In this document: positions 22,066 through 33,396 of the stretch, one piece after another
Numbering within the stretch: position 1 is the first letter of the stretch
Layout: each line of letters starts with the position of its first letter
Assembly: GCA_030144725.1 (NCBI GenBank)
Contig: JASKMD010000031.1
Span: 6,998,808-7,062,807 of the forward strand
Length of the DNA stretch: 64,000 nucleotides
Origin: Haematococcus lacustris
Lineage: Eukaryota > Chlorophyta > Chlorophyceae > Chlamydomonadales > Haematococcaceae
Direction: 5' to 3'
Made by a program: the position numbers and the translations under genes
Notes under the pieces: generated by a model
What the model saw: only the letters and a program-made list of their open reading frames with translations
Told to the model about the DNA's origin: nothing
Database searches by the model: none

Positions 22066-22790
22066 ATTCAATGGGTGCTGCTGCAAGGACTAGCGCAACA
22101 GACCAAGCTGGCTAGGTGGCGGTGTGATCGTACCTACAGCCCATTGCTGCTCCCTCAAATGCAAACATGCACACTGAGAGGGGATTACATAGATAGGGCG
22201 ACGGTGGTAAAGTTACAATGGCGAAGGGTTCAAACCTGCTTTGCAAGGTGCATGGACTCCCCTTCCCCCACTTCAGTGTTCTTGGGCTTTTAATGATTGT
22301 TTTGACGTATATCATGGGTGTGTCACTTGAAAGCTGGGCAGCTGGGGCTGGTGTGCAGAGCAAGGGTACAAGTCCGAATGCAATCCGTGATGACTGTTAT
22401 GAGCTATTGTGAAAAGCTGAATGCAAAGACCTGCTGACATGGCTTGGGCGCTGTGTCTACGCTGACCTTCAAGCTGTTCTCCTATCTGAGCTAGTGCGGC
22501 TTGGCTCGCCACCATCAGCCATGCCGTCTCCTGGCTCGTAGCCCTCAGCCTTGTGCCAGCATGGCGCCAGCCGGCCCCCTGCACTGTCTGTGCAAGCCAG
22601 CTCCCCTTACCACCCCCTTCCCTCTGTGTCTCCCTAGGTGTCTCCAGCCATGTCCCTAACACCTCCCCGTCACACATGCTTCGGGAGCCACATGGTGTCA
22701 GACATGCCCCACCGCCGCCTGTCATGGATGCTTGCGTTGCACAAGCTCCAGCTGGCCCACCCGCTGCCTGAGCCCAGCGGCCCGCCAGCC
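22066..22790. other. Convergent 3' region between PRP28 and the coiled-coil gene
   Basis: Presumed 3' UTRs of two convergent genes. No further exon or RNA gene recognised. Confidence 0.4.
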
Positions 22791-25209
22791 TCACCCACTG
22801 CCTTGCGAGGCGATCCTCAGGTCCCGCAGCTGCGCGCGCACCAGGCCCACCAGCACTGGCAGGCTGGCCGAGGTGTGCAGCACGGCCGCCTCCACCTCTG
22901 GCGTCAGGTCCAGGTCAGGGGGGTCCAGCTCTGCACTGCGCACGCAGCTGGTGCCCGGCCACAGCCGGACTGACAGCGTGTAGTCCGACTCCACATCCCC
23001 TGCAACCACCGACACGCGGCAGCAAGCTGGGGCAGGTAGCTGGAGCAGCAGCACAGCAGGTGCAGCACCACAGCTGCAGCACAGCAGCTGCATACGGTGG
23101 CAGGCAGCGACAGCACCAAGAATGGGGTAGCAAGGCACCATACGGAGGCCTCCAGCATCTGTGATACTGGCAGGGCCTGATGCACCTGGTGACATGCACC
23201 TGGTGGCAGCTCGAGGGAGGCAAGCACCACAGCCACACAGTGCAACCCAGTACCTAGCAGCCCAGTACCTCAGCCTAGCACAGGCTGTGTGTGAGGCAGA
23301 GCATGAGCTGGCCAGCATGCAGCAGCAGGCTGGGGGTGGCATCTCATGCCTGGTCACCTGCTGGCGTGGCCTCGCCGGCAACCATGCGCAGCGTCACCCA
23401 GTCGCTGCCTGTGCTCAGCAGCGCTATGCCGGTGGCCTGGCTCACCACCGCCTCAAGCTCCTGGCACCTGCAGGCCGGGGAGCAGGAGAGCAGGGGGGCA
23501 GGGCACACACACATGCGGTGCCAGCTCTGAGCAGGGCATAGGGGCCAGTAGAGGCGCCTGTTCAGGCACAGGGCCAGATTAGGCCCTTGGCTAGGCGCTG
23601 ACTTGCAAACCTGGCACCTGGCCCTGTGTTTACACACCACACCCCCTTGGCCATGGATGCTAGGCAGTTGGCCAGCTGTGGAGCTCTGGTAGGAGGTGGG
23701 CCACCTGGTCACTGCCTGCCGTGCCCTATTGTTGCAGCCATGGCCCCCATGCGGGCATGTGGAATGTGTCTGCTGCATGGAGCTGCCCGGGCTATATCCC
23801 TGGGATGCCTGCCTGCCTCCGCCGACTGCCTGACCCCGTCTGCACTACACTGTCTGCCCCTGTCTTGCTCAAGTGCCTGCCTGACCCTGCCAGGCGCTGC
23901 CGCCTGCGCCCTGCTAGGCCTGAGCTGCGCCCCACACACCAGGCGGTGAGGTGCGCCTCCCGCTGCCCCTCCTGCTCCTGCGACGCCTCAAGCTGCTCCA
24001 GCTCGGCCTGCATGCGCTCCATCTCCGCCATCTGTGCTTCTAGTGCTGAGCTGGTGTCCAGGTGCTGCTGCCGGGCCGCTGCAATGGCTGTTTCTATCGC
24101 TACAGCACGCTCGTCCTCCTCAGCCACGCGGGCAGCAGCTGAGCCCTGAGCCAAGCAGACGGGCAGGCAGGTGAAGGTGGGGTGTAGGGAGGTACCAGGG
24201 GTCAGGCTGGGGCAGGTCAGGCCATACAGGGCATGCTGTACAGGGCCAGGGGTGCACCACAGCCCAGCTGCAGCACGGTGCATGCTGGTCCTAGGTGGTA
24301 TGTTGGCCTTGCTTGTGCTGCTGCTAGTGCGCCCAGTGTGACCCTGGCCTTGCTGCTGCTCCTGCTGCTGCCTCTGCTACTCCTGCTGTTCCTTCTCCCG
24401 CTGCTGCTGCCAAGGTACTCGCACGCACCGGCACACACAAGGTCGCCATGTCTTGGCTGAGCTGCCGCTGGCGGTGCTGGCTCTGGTGCCGCTGCGACTC
24501 CATTTGCGCCAGTGCCAGCTGCTGCACAGCTCGTGCCACCACCGCCTGGCACTGGTCATGGTAGCCGGCCAGGGTCTGCACCAGGTGCTGCAGCTGCTCC
24601 TCATCCTGTGGCAGTGGAAAGCTGGGTTAGCCAGATAAGTGCAGCCCAGCCATTGGCAAGAGGACCTGTGCTTAAGCTGCCACCCTGTTGGCTGACCTGC
24701 TGGTTCACTTTCTTCAGATCCTTCAAACCTTCTTCAGCCGTTTCTATTGCTTCCAAAGCCCTGTCGGCTTCAGGCTTGTAATTGTGACGTGCGTTGTAGG
24801 TCTTGATGGCTGCAGATGGCACACAGCTTGCTGTCAGTGTCCCCAGCAGTAGAGCAGCGGCAGAACAAGCAAGCAGCTGTTTACACTGACCTTCAGTAAA
24901 CGCTTCTTTCTGTCCAAGGCTGAGGAAGGTGGCCTTCAGACTCTGAAGTTGCCTCTTGAGACTCTGCCTACTTGGTAGACCCACATTTGCTTTCAAGGCT
25001 TGCTGAATGACTAGCGCTGAACGTTCGTCTAACTGAGATTTTAGAGCATCGAGCTTCCTGCAGCGAGGGCTCGCAGGGTTTGGCATTTGTCAAGTTTGAC
25101 CAGACTGACGCTGCCACACTGACCTGCTGTAGAGTTCGCTCCTTTCAGAGAGCGCTTCAATACCCCCAGCCTGGTCGCTGGTGAAGCTGAGCTTCTTCAC
25201 GGCGTCCAT
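22791..25209 (-). CDS. Coiled-coil protein, possibly kinetochore Spc25-like
   Basis: The ATG at 25,209-25,207 opens MDAVKKLSFTSDQAGGIEAL. Exons with good borders: 25,209-25,124, 25,057-24,891, 24,809-24,697 and 24,605-24,439. Less certain exons follow near 24,150-23,950 (ARVAEEDERAVAIETAIAAA and a long coiled coil) and 23,470-23,375 (ELEAVVSQATGIALLSTGSD). The last is about 23,012-22,791. The first half is almost wholly coiled coil (DERSALVIQQALKANVGLPS, LKRQLQSLKATFLSL). The last exon, DYTLSVRLWPGTSC followed by LDPPDLDLTPEVEA and LPVLVGLVRAQL, resembles the end of an RWD fold as in Spc25, where a P-L motif precedes a final helix. Coiled coil plus RWD end would suit an NDC80-complex subunit, but this rests on architecture only. 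It is convergent with PRP28. Confidence 0.5.
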
Positions 25210-26068
25210 TACGCAGCAGGCGCCGTTGCAGCTCGTCCTTCAGTGATAGCTGACTCGTTCCCTCTGAAAAACAGGCAGTCAACGGGTTGTCTGCACTTTA
25301 TGATTTAGTATTGGAACTCGAGCGTGATCTGACATGCTGCGCGCATAGGCTCGCTTTCTGAATCCTAATATGTAAGAGTAGGAATTGATGGAGGCGCAGC
25401 TCTGCACCAAGATGGAGATGATGGAGCCCACGCTGGAGGTAGCTTGCGAGGTGGAGGTCAGTTGTTCTGTGGCTGCAACACCTGCGCTACACGAAGCTAA
25501 AAACGCTGATACCACGTGTGCAGGCCACCAGGGCCATGCTGCTGGCTGCACCATGGATGGCAGCATGCAAGGCATGGCAGAGCAGGCATGCCTGGAGGAT
25601 AACAGGTACGTCCAGGCCCTAGCTCATGTATCCCTTGCATCTGACAGTTGTATGTGAGTTTAGAAACACGTCAGCATGTGTGTCTGGCTGATGCAGAGTA
25701 GTCTGGACATGTGGCGACAGCTTACGCAAACAATTCAAATTGCATGGACAGCAGGTGCTACAGGCAAGTCCGTCCAGCTGCACCAAAGCCTGCTGTGCAA
25801 GCACAGCTGCTACATCAGCCATGCTGGACTACAGCCTGGGCAGTGGGCATCACTCCCCTGCCACGCTGATCAGATAGCATAGGCAGCGCCCCTCTCCCAT
25901 GGCACCCATTTAGAGATGCAGAGTACATGCTTGCATGCTTACATGCTTCTATGCTTGCATTGGCTGGGTAGCCACACACCTCCCCAGTTACTACCATGCA
26001 AGCCAGGCCCCTGCTGCCGCCCCCCTTGGCTGCCCCCTGCCCCCCCCCCTGCCTGCCCCTGACCCCAG
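25210..26068. other. Upstream region between coiled-coil gene and APC1 exons
   Basis: The left part should carry the promoter of the minus-strand coiled-coil gene and possibly a divergent promoter for APC1. A plus-strand open frame at 25,385-25,657 (MEAQLCTKMEMMEPTLEVAC) is not recognised. The 5' exon or exons of APC1 must lie here but could not be identified. Confidence 0.35.
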
Positions 26069-27688
26069 GTGCTGTGGGCTGACTTCCAGCAAGGCGCGGT
26101 GCGGGACGTGCTGTGCCTGCTTGCAGCGGCAGCAGCTGGTGAGCTGCGCCCCGGGTGGGGCCCTGCAGGCCAGCGACCTGGGTGGGCCTGTGGAGGCGGC
26201 CTGGGCTTGCACTGAGGGCCTCCTGCTGGCGGTGGGTGAGGCGAGGGGGGACCCTTGGGGGGAAGGGGGAGGCAGGATGGGGTGTCAGGGCAGCAGGTCC
26301 AGGGCGGGGGAGCAGCAGGTCACACTGGGGGGCAGAGCGGACTGGACAGGTGAGGCCAGGGGGCCCCCAGGGCTGCCGTTGAGGGGCAGAAGAGGGCGGT
26401 GTGTGAGTGTACTGAGGGGAGGGGGAGAGGGGGTGCAGGGGGTGCCAGGGAGGTGGTGCCAGGGTCAGGGGGAGGGCCGGGGGAGTGTCAGCCGCTCGCC
26501 GGGGGTCCCCCTGGGCTGCCGCGGCAGCAGCCGCGGTTGTTGTTGCAGGGCGGGGGAGGCGGGAGGGGGGGAAGGGTCCGGGCCACCAGGCAGGCAGCTG
26601 GCCTCCCTCCCGCCTGCTGCTGCTTGAACTCTGCCGTGGAATCGATGGATATATCAATGGGTAGGTCAACCAGTATGTCAATGCAGTCACAGGTGCTGGG
26701 GAGGGGGGAGAGTCAGTGGGGGGCGAAGGGCGGTGGTGGCGGTGGGGGTGGGAATGGGGTTGACAGGGTTGAGAGGGCCGGGATGGAAGCTGGCTGGAAG
26801 CTGCCCCCCCCCCCCTGACCCCGCCCCCTGACCTGGCTGCAGGCCCCCCAGGAGGTGGGTGTGAGCCTGCTGACCCACCCCCTGGGCCACGCACTGCCGG
26901 TGGTGGCGGACGTCGCGCTGCGGGCAGGGGGCCCGGGCCCCTCCTATGCTGGCTGGAGCGGGGAGGTGGTTGTCTGGGCTGGCCGCCAGCTGCCCCTGGT
27001 CGCCACCTTCAGCAGGGTGGGTAGCCACAAGCAGCCTCTCCCCCTCCCACTCCCACTCCCACTCCCACTCCCACTCCCACTCCCACTCCCACTCCCACTC
27101 CCACTCCCACTCCCACTCCCACTCCCACTCCCACTCCCACTCCCACTCCCACTCCCACTCCCACTCCCACTCCCACTCCCACTCCCACTCCCACTCCCAC
27201 TCCCCCTCCCACTCCTCTCTCACCTGCACCCATATCCTGCATATCGCTGCAGGGGGCCGGGCGCCTGGCCTTCTGGCGCTTGGAGCAGCAGCGGGTCAGC
27301 CGGGCAGCCATCGGCAATCTCCCAGACCTGGCCGCCGCCACCCCCTCTGCAGGTCAGACTCACACCCTCCACCCCTCTCCCCCTATGCGCCCGCCCTCCT
27401 GCCCCTGATGACCCCCCACCTACCCTACCCTTGCTGCCCTTGCTGCCTATGACACTTCTGCCGCCCACCCCCCCTGCCCCTCCTGCTGCCCTGCAGCCCT
27501 GCCCCTGCTGCCGCCCCGCAGGCCTACCTCAGCCACACCCCGGGGGGCCCCTTGCTGCACCCCACCGGGGGCCCTGCTCGCCGCCGCACAGCCGACACGC
27601 CCTACTCCCCCGCACCCAGCCTCCGCCAGCGCGCTGCGTCAGGCAGCGTGATGAAGGCACGGGACACACCGCCCCCCTCGGCTAGAAA
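26069..27688 (+). CDS. APC1: Anaphase-promoting complex subunit 1 (APC1), N-terminal exons, incomplete
   Basis: Readable exons: 26,069 to about 26,231, 26,843-27,016, 27,253-27,352 and 27,522-27,688. The first contains [18 protein letters not shown] and [18 protein letters not shown], which parallel the family segments ALWCDF, CVCIL and VWPTKYGLLLER. The next gives [20 protein letters not shown] and LPLVATFSR, then [17 protein letters not shown], matching the SHPLEEVAPV and VTYD...VWxLR blades of the APC1 N-terminal propeller. The last exon is a disordered Ser/Pro segment ([17 protein letters not shown]). APC1 is the scaffold of the APC/C ubiquitin ligase in the cell cycle. Within the first exon the frame shifts near 26,125-26,140; this could be a tiny intron, a sequence error or a real frameshift. 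The gene continues into satellite and the N gap. Confidence 0.6.
27030..27210. repeat. CTCCCA hexamer array in an APC1 intron
   Basis: About 27 tandem copies of CTCCCA between two APC1 exons. Both strands read through as long artificial Ser-His, Leu-Pro or Trp-Glu frames, which are not genes. Confidence 0.95.
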
Positions 27689-27749
27689 GTGAGTACGGCG
27701 GTGGGGGGGGAAGGGGAAAGGGGGAAGCAGCACTGAAGGGTGGGAGGCC

Positions 27750-28060
27750 CTCCTCCCCTCCTCCCCTCCTCCCCCTCCTCCCCTCCTCCCCTCCTCCCCC
27801 TCCTCCCCTCCTCCCCTCCTCCCCTCCTCCCCTCCTCCCCTCCTCCCCTCCTCCCCTCCTCCCCTCCTCCCCTCCTCCCCTCCACCCCTCCTCCCCTCCT
27901 CCCCTCCTCCCCTCCTCCCCTCCTCCCCTCCTCCCCTCCTCCCCTCCTCCCCTCCTCCCCTCCTCCCCTCCTCCCCTCCTCCCCTCCTCCCCTCCTCCCC
28001 TCCTCCCCTCCTCCCCTCCTCCCCTCCACCCCTCCTCCCCTCCTCCCCCCTTACCAGCTC
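27750..28060. repeat. CCCCTCCT-type 8- to 10-mer array at the left gap edge
   Basis: A near-perfect tandem of CTCCCCTC units after the last APC1 exon, running up to the assembly gap. It probably caused the gap. Confidence 0.95.
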
Positions 28061-28094
28061 TCCACCGCTGCCCCTCTGCCCCCCCCCTCCGTCC

Positions 28095-28594
28095 NNNNNN
28101 NNNNNNNNNNNNNNNNNNNNNNNNNNNNNNNNNNNNNNNNNNNNNNNNNNNNNNNNNNNNNNNNNNNNNNNNNNNNNNNNNNNNNNNNNNNNNNNNNNNN
28201 NNNNNNNNNNNNNNNNNNNNNNNNNNNNNNNNNNNNNNNNNNNNNNNNNNNNNNNNNNNNNNNNNNNNNNNNNNNNNNNNNNNNNNNNNNNNNNNNNNNN
28301 NNNNNNNNNNNNNNNNNNNNNNNNNNNNNNNNNNNNNNNNNNNNNNNNNNNNNNNNNNNNNNNNNNNNNNNNNNNNNNNNNNNNNNNNNNNNNNNNNNNN
28401 NNNNNNNNNNNNNNNNNNNNNNNNNNNNNNNNNNNNNNNNNNNNNNNNNNNNNNNNNNNNNNNNNNNNNNNNNNNNNNNNNNNNNNNNNNNNNNNNNNNN
28501 NNNNNNNNNNNNNNNNNNNNNNNNNNNNNNNNNNNNNNNNNNNNNNNNNNNNNNNNNNNNNNNNNNNNNNNNNNNNNNNNNNNNNNNNNNNNNN
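28095..28594. other. Assembly gap, 500 N
   Basis: A run of exactly 500 N, a typical placeholder of unknown true length, between a CCCCTCCT array and a CAG-rich array. Confidence 0.99.
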
Positions 28595-29310
28595 GCCCTA
28601 AGGCGCTCATCGCCGCCTGCCAGCAACTGCCAGGGGCATCGCCGCCGGGCCAACTGCCAGGGGTACCGCCGCCAGGCCAGCAACAGCAGCAGCAGCCACC
28701 GGGCAGTGGCAGCAGCCGGGCAGCAGCAGCAGCAGGGCAGCAGCAGCAGCCCGGCAGCAGCAGCAGCCCGGCAGCAGCAGGGCAGCACCAGCAGCCCGGC
28801 AGCAGCAGCCGGGCAGCAGCAGCAGCAGCAGGGCAGCACCAGCAGCCCGGCAGCAGCAGCCGGGCAGCAGCAGCAGCAGTAGGGCAGCAGCAGCAACAGC
28901 AGCCGGGCAGCAGCAGCAACAGCAGGGCAGCAGCAGCAACAGCAGGGCAGCAGCAGCAGCAGGGCGGCAGCAGCAGCAGCCGGGCAGCAGCAGCAACAGC
29001 AGGGCAGCAGCAGCAGCAGGGCGGCAGCAGCCGGGCAGCAGCAGTAGCAGCCGGGCAGCAGCCGCAGGGCAGTGGAAGCAACAGCCGGGCAGCAGCAGCA
29101 GCAGCCGGGCAGCAACAGCAGCAGGGCGGAAGCAGCAACAGCCAGGCAGCAGCAGCAGCAGGGAAGCAGCAGCAGCAGCAACAGGGCAGCACCAGCAGCA
29201 GGAGGGCAACAACAACAGCAGCAATGCAGCAGCAGTAGCAGGGGAGGGCAACAACAGGAGCAGGAGGGCAACAACAGCAGCAACAAGGCAGCAACAGCAG
29301 CAGGGTTTTG
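28595..29310. repeat. CAG/GGGCAG array
   Basis: An imperfect array of GGGCAGCAGCAGCAGCAG units (CAG triplets punctuated by GGG or CGGG). One plus-strand frame reads PKALIAACQQLPG and then Gln/Ser/Ala repeats, so part of it could be a low-complexity coding extension of APC1, but this cannot be shown across the gap. Confidence 0.9.
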
Positions 29311-30060
29311 CTTGTTCACCACCTAAAGTATGAGGGTGGCGAAGGTGGGATAGCAATGACAAGGCATGCCGAATGACGAACAAGACAGATCCCAGCATGC
29401 TATAGCTGGTGTTCAGCTAACTCTTGTTTTTGATCATGGTTGCTGGTGCTGCCTTGCGGATTGCCCTGTCCACAATGTCAGGGGCTAAAAAAAACCTGCT
29501 AAGGATCTGCTCCGTTTTCTCGTTTGCAGCGGGCGCTGCGGGGCGGTGCAACACAATGGTTATGGCCCACGATATCACAATTGCAAGAGACGACGATACG
29601 ACACATGCAAGCCAACCTTGGACTTGCCTGCTTTGCCAGACAGGTTACCAGAGCCTCATATGCAATGGCCGGTTTGGGCTGCGCGACCACGCAATTTGCA
29701 TCAGCCAAGCGAGCTCCTGCGACAGCTGCAACGGCGGTGTTAGGCTGCCCAGCCACTTTGTTCTCCGGGGTTCTCTGCGCAAAGGACGTGGTGTTAATAG
29801 TCAAATGATGCAAGTCAAAAGGAGGTCAACGCTAAGGTCCGTCAACGCGTCTCACCGTCAGGCCTCGTAGCTGCAAAACGTGCTGCTGCGACCTCTAGCG
29901 GAGGCGGAAGAAGGTTATATGTTGGTATCTCGATGCTTTCACTGCTGACGGTAGTAGGTGCTGTCGGGTATCTTGGCTGGTGGGCAGGCTGGTATAGGCA
30001 GGCTGCGGCTGGAAGTTTGTGTAGGGTAAAGAGTGAAGAGGGGGTGACTTGCAAACAATT
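29311..30060. other. Unassigned stretch
   Basis: Open frames at 29,424-29,870 and 29,524-29,808 on the plus strand are Cys- and Ala-rich and match no family I know. No splice-consistent gene model was found. Confidence 0.3.
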
Positions 30061-30062
30061 AC

Positions 30063-30200
30063 AGGACTTGCGCACATTTACTGAAAAAGTGCACGACTTG
30101 CACACATTTACGGGAAAAGTGCAGACATTTACTGAAAAAGTGCACGGCTTGCGCACATTTACGGGGAAAGCGCAGACATTTACAGCAAAAGTGCACAACC
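30063..30200. repeat. Minisatellite, about 20-bp unit
   Basis: About six degenerate copies of CACATTTACTGAAAAAGTG alternating with GACTTGCG spacers. In frame it would read TFTEKVHDLHTFTGKVQ, but no surrounding gene supports translation. Confidence 0.75.
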
Positions 30201-30314
30201 ACCAAGAAAGAGCGTGGTTTGCGCACTGGTTCTGCTGTCGTCTCCGACGCGTGGAGGACAGCCGCAATAGCAGCGAGGCTCCAAATCGTGTGCCCGTAAT
30301 GTATTGGGATATCG

Positions 30315-30470
30315 CATAATGTCTCGGCCAGCGCTGTTCACGTCCAAATAACAGTCTCGGCCTGGTCTCAAGTTGCGTAAACGTCTCGGCTACGCCTCGA
30401 CGTTTACTGCAACTTTCGACCCAGCCTCGACCGTTATTTTCCCGTAACAGCTCGGCCTCCGACATTATAC
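30315..30470. mobile_element. Palindromic MITE-like hairpin
   Basis: A nested imperfect palindrome centred near 30,393 (GTAAACGTC at the inner left, GACGTTTAC at the inner right; GCATAATGTC and GACATTATAC at the outer ends). TCTCGGCC words recur along it. Non-coding. Its target duplication was not resolved. Confidence 0.6.
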
Positions 30471-31986
30471 TATACGTCCATGCGTGCAGAAATGTCCGAT
30501 TCATAACTGTGTGCACCTCCACTTTCAACGCCCAGCGGCCAGGACAGGTTGACTGCCTCGCGGTGCAAGCTAACAACAACAACGTTTCACATTGCCACAT
30601 CAAGTGCTTGAGCGGCAGGTCCTTGTAGGGTGCGACACATCCACTGTGACACATCCAAGAACTTCACAGGTCTGGTGCCGTTACACACAGGCCAACGACA
30701 CGCACCCGTCCACCGTGGGCTGCCTGGGCCACTGTCCTCTCACAACCTCACTGGCTGCTGGCAAGTCCGATATAGGAGAGTGCAGGGCGTCAGGGCATAG
30801 GAGCTCGCAGTGTGCAGTGTGGGCACCACAACTTGTGAGGCTGAGGGGCGTCTGCTGACTTCACTTGCAACGGTCTAGGCACCACACAAGGTGGTGGAGG
30901 TCACCTGTGACAGCCCAGGCCACACACAAGGTGGTGTGAGGGAGTCTGCAGGTTGGAGGGCTGATGCGTGGGAGAGGAGGGTGCTTCAAGGCAGGAAACA
31001 TGATGCATCTCATGGGGTGGCATAGCAGGATAGTTACTGGCCAGGCAGTGCGGGGAGTGTGCAAGGAGGCTGCATGAGCGGCTTGCATGCCCAGGCAGTG
31101 TGGTTGGTGATGGCAGGGCAGCCAGGTGCTCCATCACTTCCCTGTCCTCTTCAAGTGCAGGTGAGACTCGTGCAGGTAGCAGGCTGCTCCATCGGAGGCG
31201 TCAGTGCTCCTTGCAGACCGCCGAGCCTTAACTGCTTGTCCACTTGCATGGCAGCCCAGCGGCATGCACTCTCCAGTCACGCTCATGGCTGTAACAGCAC
31301 CGCCGCCTCACAGCCCACCAGCAGCGGTAGCACCAACTAAAGCAAGTGCACCCCTGCTCGTCACTTGCTTCTCATCGGGGTTAGGGCAGGTGCAGGTGCG
31401 GTATTGGGGTGATGGTGTAATAGTGTAGGTGCTTCTCCCCTTGATTCCACTTTTCTTATGTTTCTCCTCTTCGTTGTTGCTATGAGCTCTCTTGGTCAAA
31501 AATGAATCTAGTGCGATGTTACAAGGTATAACGTACAATGACGGGTGATGGGGGATGGGGGAAATCTCCATCGGTCAGAGGAACGCCAGGGCGAGTGGCA
31601 GAGAGTGGAGGCCTACAGGTCGAAGCAGAGGTATCAGTCTTGATGGCTGAGGTCAGGTAGGGCACAGCACCGCCCTGAGTGGGGCAGTGTTGTACGCTTG
31701 GCTGAATGTTACGTGGCATGTGTACCCGGTAGATGCACACGTGAACATCTCATGAGACCTTACTGCGCTACGTTACAATGCAGTGTCCAACCGATACTGG
31801 TACAGCATGATGCATCATACATGCACGTAAGCAGCATGTACTTAATGTGGAGCGGCCTAACCTCAATAAAGCAATGAGACCATAGCCTTAGGCATTACGG
31901 CCTTTCCTCTCTCTGCTGGCACGGCGAGGGTGCTGCCGCTTGTGATGTTGCTGTGGCTGGTGCCCCGAGTGTTAGGCCTTTGTGCG
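30471..31986. other. Unassigned stretch upstream of aspartokinase copy 1 end
   Basis: Only short frames. Tandem CCAGGCCACACACAAGGTGG-like words occur near 30,880-30,940. The part near 31,870-31,986 matches the sequence beyond the aspartokinase stop in the palindrome arms (GAGACCATAGCCT, CTCTCTCTGCTGGCAC), so it is 3' flank of that gene. No RNA gene seen. Confidence 0.4.
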
Positions 31987-32436
31987 TCACACATGTGAGC
32001 TGTCCTCGAAGAACCTCTTGTGCAGGGCCAGCACCGCCTTCTGGCCGTCTGCCCCCTCCACCACCAGGGAGATGTCCGTCTTGCTGGCGCCCTGGCTCAT
32101 CATCACCACGTTGATGCCGCAGCTGTCCAACACGTCAAACACCTGGGTAGCCAGCAAGGGAGGGGCTGGTGGGGAGGGCTGGGCGGGCGGGCAGGCAGCA
32201 AGAGCTGCAGGCAGCATGTATGGGGCCTTTGAGGGTGGCAGGTGAGGAGGGTGGCAGGTGAGGAGAGTGGCAGGTGAGGAGGGTGGCAGGTGAGGGAGCT
32301 GGGCAACGGGCATACTGCCTGGGTGGCAGGAGAGCAGGGTGGTGGGTTCAGAGTTGACCAGGTGGCCAGGCAGGTTCGCATGCAGGCTGCTGTACATGCA
32401 GGTGGGGTTGAAGCAAACAGGCCGGCAGGTGGTGAG

Positions 32437-33396
32437 CAGTGCTGGGCGATTGGGTAATAATGTAATAAGTCGGTAATAATCCAGCGCAAAAAACGTCCTG
32501 AAGTTGAGTGAACTTTATTACATCGGTAATAGCTCCACCGCCCGTCTGGTATACCGCCTATCACTTATCCCCCAACAATTTGCGTGTGTACCTTGACAAG
32601 ACCTTCACCCTAAAGACGTTCCCCTACAAAGAGGCCATTGATTACTGGATGGCTGGGGCATCTGCAAGGGGCCGCTACCTAGGGCACAGGGTCTAGGGCT
32701 ACAGCCCAGCCCTGTTGCATGCTGACCCACTAGGGCTAGGGTGTGGGGCTACAGCCCAGCCTGTTGCATGCTGACCCACTAGGGCTAGGGTGTGGGGCTA
32801 CAGCCCAGCCTGTTGCATGCTGACCCACTAGGGCTAGGGTGTGGGGCTACAGCCCAGCCTGTTGCATGCTGACCCACAAGGGCTAGGGTGTGGGGCTACA
32901 GCCCAGCCTGTTGCATGCTGACCCACTAGGGCTAGGGTGTGGGGCTACAGCCTAGCCTGTTGCATGCTGACCCACTAGGGCTAGAGTGTGGGGCTACAGC
33001 CTAGCCTGTTGCATGCTGACCCACAAGGGCTAGGGTGTGGGGCTACAGCCCAGCCTGTTGCATGCTGACCCACTAGGGCTAGGGTGTGGGGCTACAGCCC
33101 AGCCTGTTGCATGCTGACCCACTAGGGCTAGAGTGTGGGGCTACAGCCTAGCCTGTTGCATGCTGACCCACAAGGGCTTGGGTGTGGGGCTATGTGAAAG
33201 ATATTGCATCTAGTCCCTACAAGGGAGTATGCTGTAATTGTATAGAATTAATTGGCGTTTTTTGCTATTTCTTTTGGTTTACATTTCACAAATAGTTAAT
33301 CAACTAATTATTACATATTACAAGTAATAACAAACTCTTATTTTGATGTTTTTTATTACACTGAGTAATACGTCTTTGGCGAATCACCCAGCACTG
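32437..33396. mobile_element. Non-autonomous hAT element in an aspartokinase intron
   Basis: Inverted ends CAGTGCTGGGCGATT and AATCACCCAGCACTG, with a perfect 8-bp target duplication GTGGTGAG (32,429-32,436 and 33,397-33,404). Both features are typical of hAT. The interior is AT-rich at both ends with a 49-bp minisatellite in the middle; no transposase. The empty site is present in aspartokinase copy 2 near 55,403. Confidence 0.9.
32690..33195. repeat. 49-bp minisatellite inside the hAT element
   Basis: About ten tandem copies of a 49-bp unit containing GGGGCTACAGCCCAGCCTGT and TGCATGCTGACCCACTAGGG. Variants (CACAAGG for CACTAGG; CCTAGCC for CCCAGCC) recur in blocks, suggesting higher-order amplification. 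Confidence 0.95.

Noticed and set aside
26687..27229. Frame with alternating Trp-Glu residues
   Set aside because: Translation of the CTCCCA hexamer array in an APC1 intron.
27639..29322. Long open frames spanning the N gap (550 and 423 residues)
   Set aside because: They read through 500 N and simple repeats (CTCCCC, CAG), so their openness has no meaning.
32690..33195. CRISPR-like regular repeat array
   Set aside because: The 49-bp units are contiguous with no unique spacers, lie in a eukaryotic hAT element and are a minisatellite.
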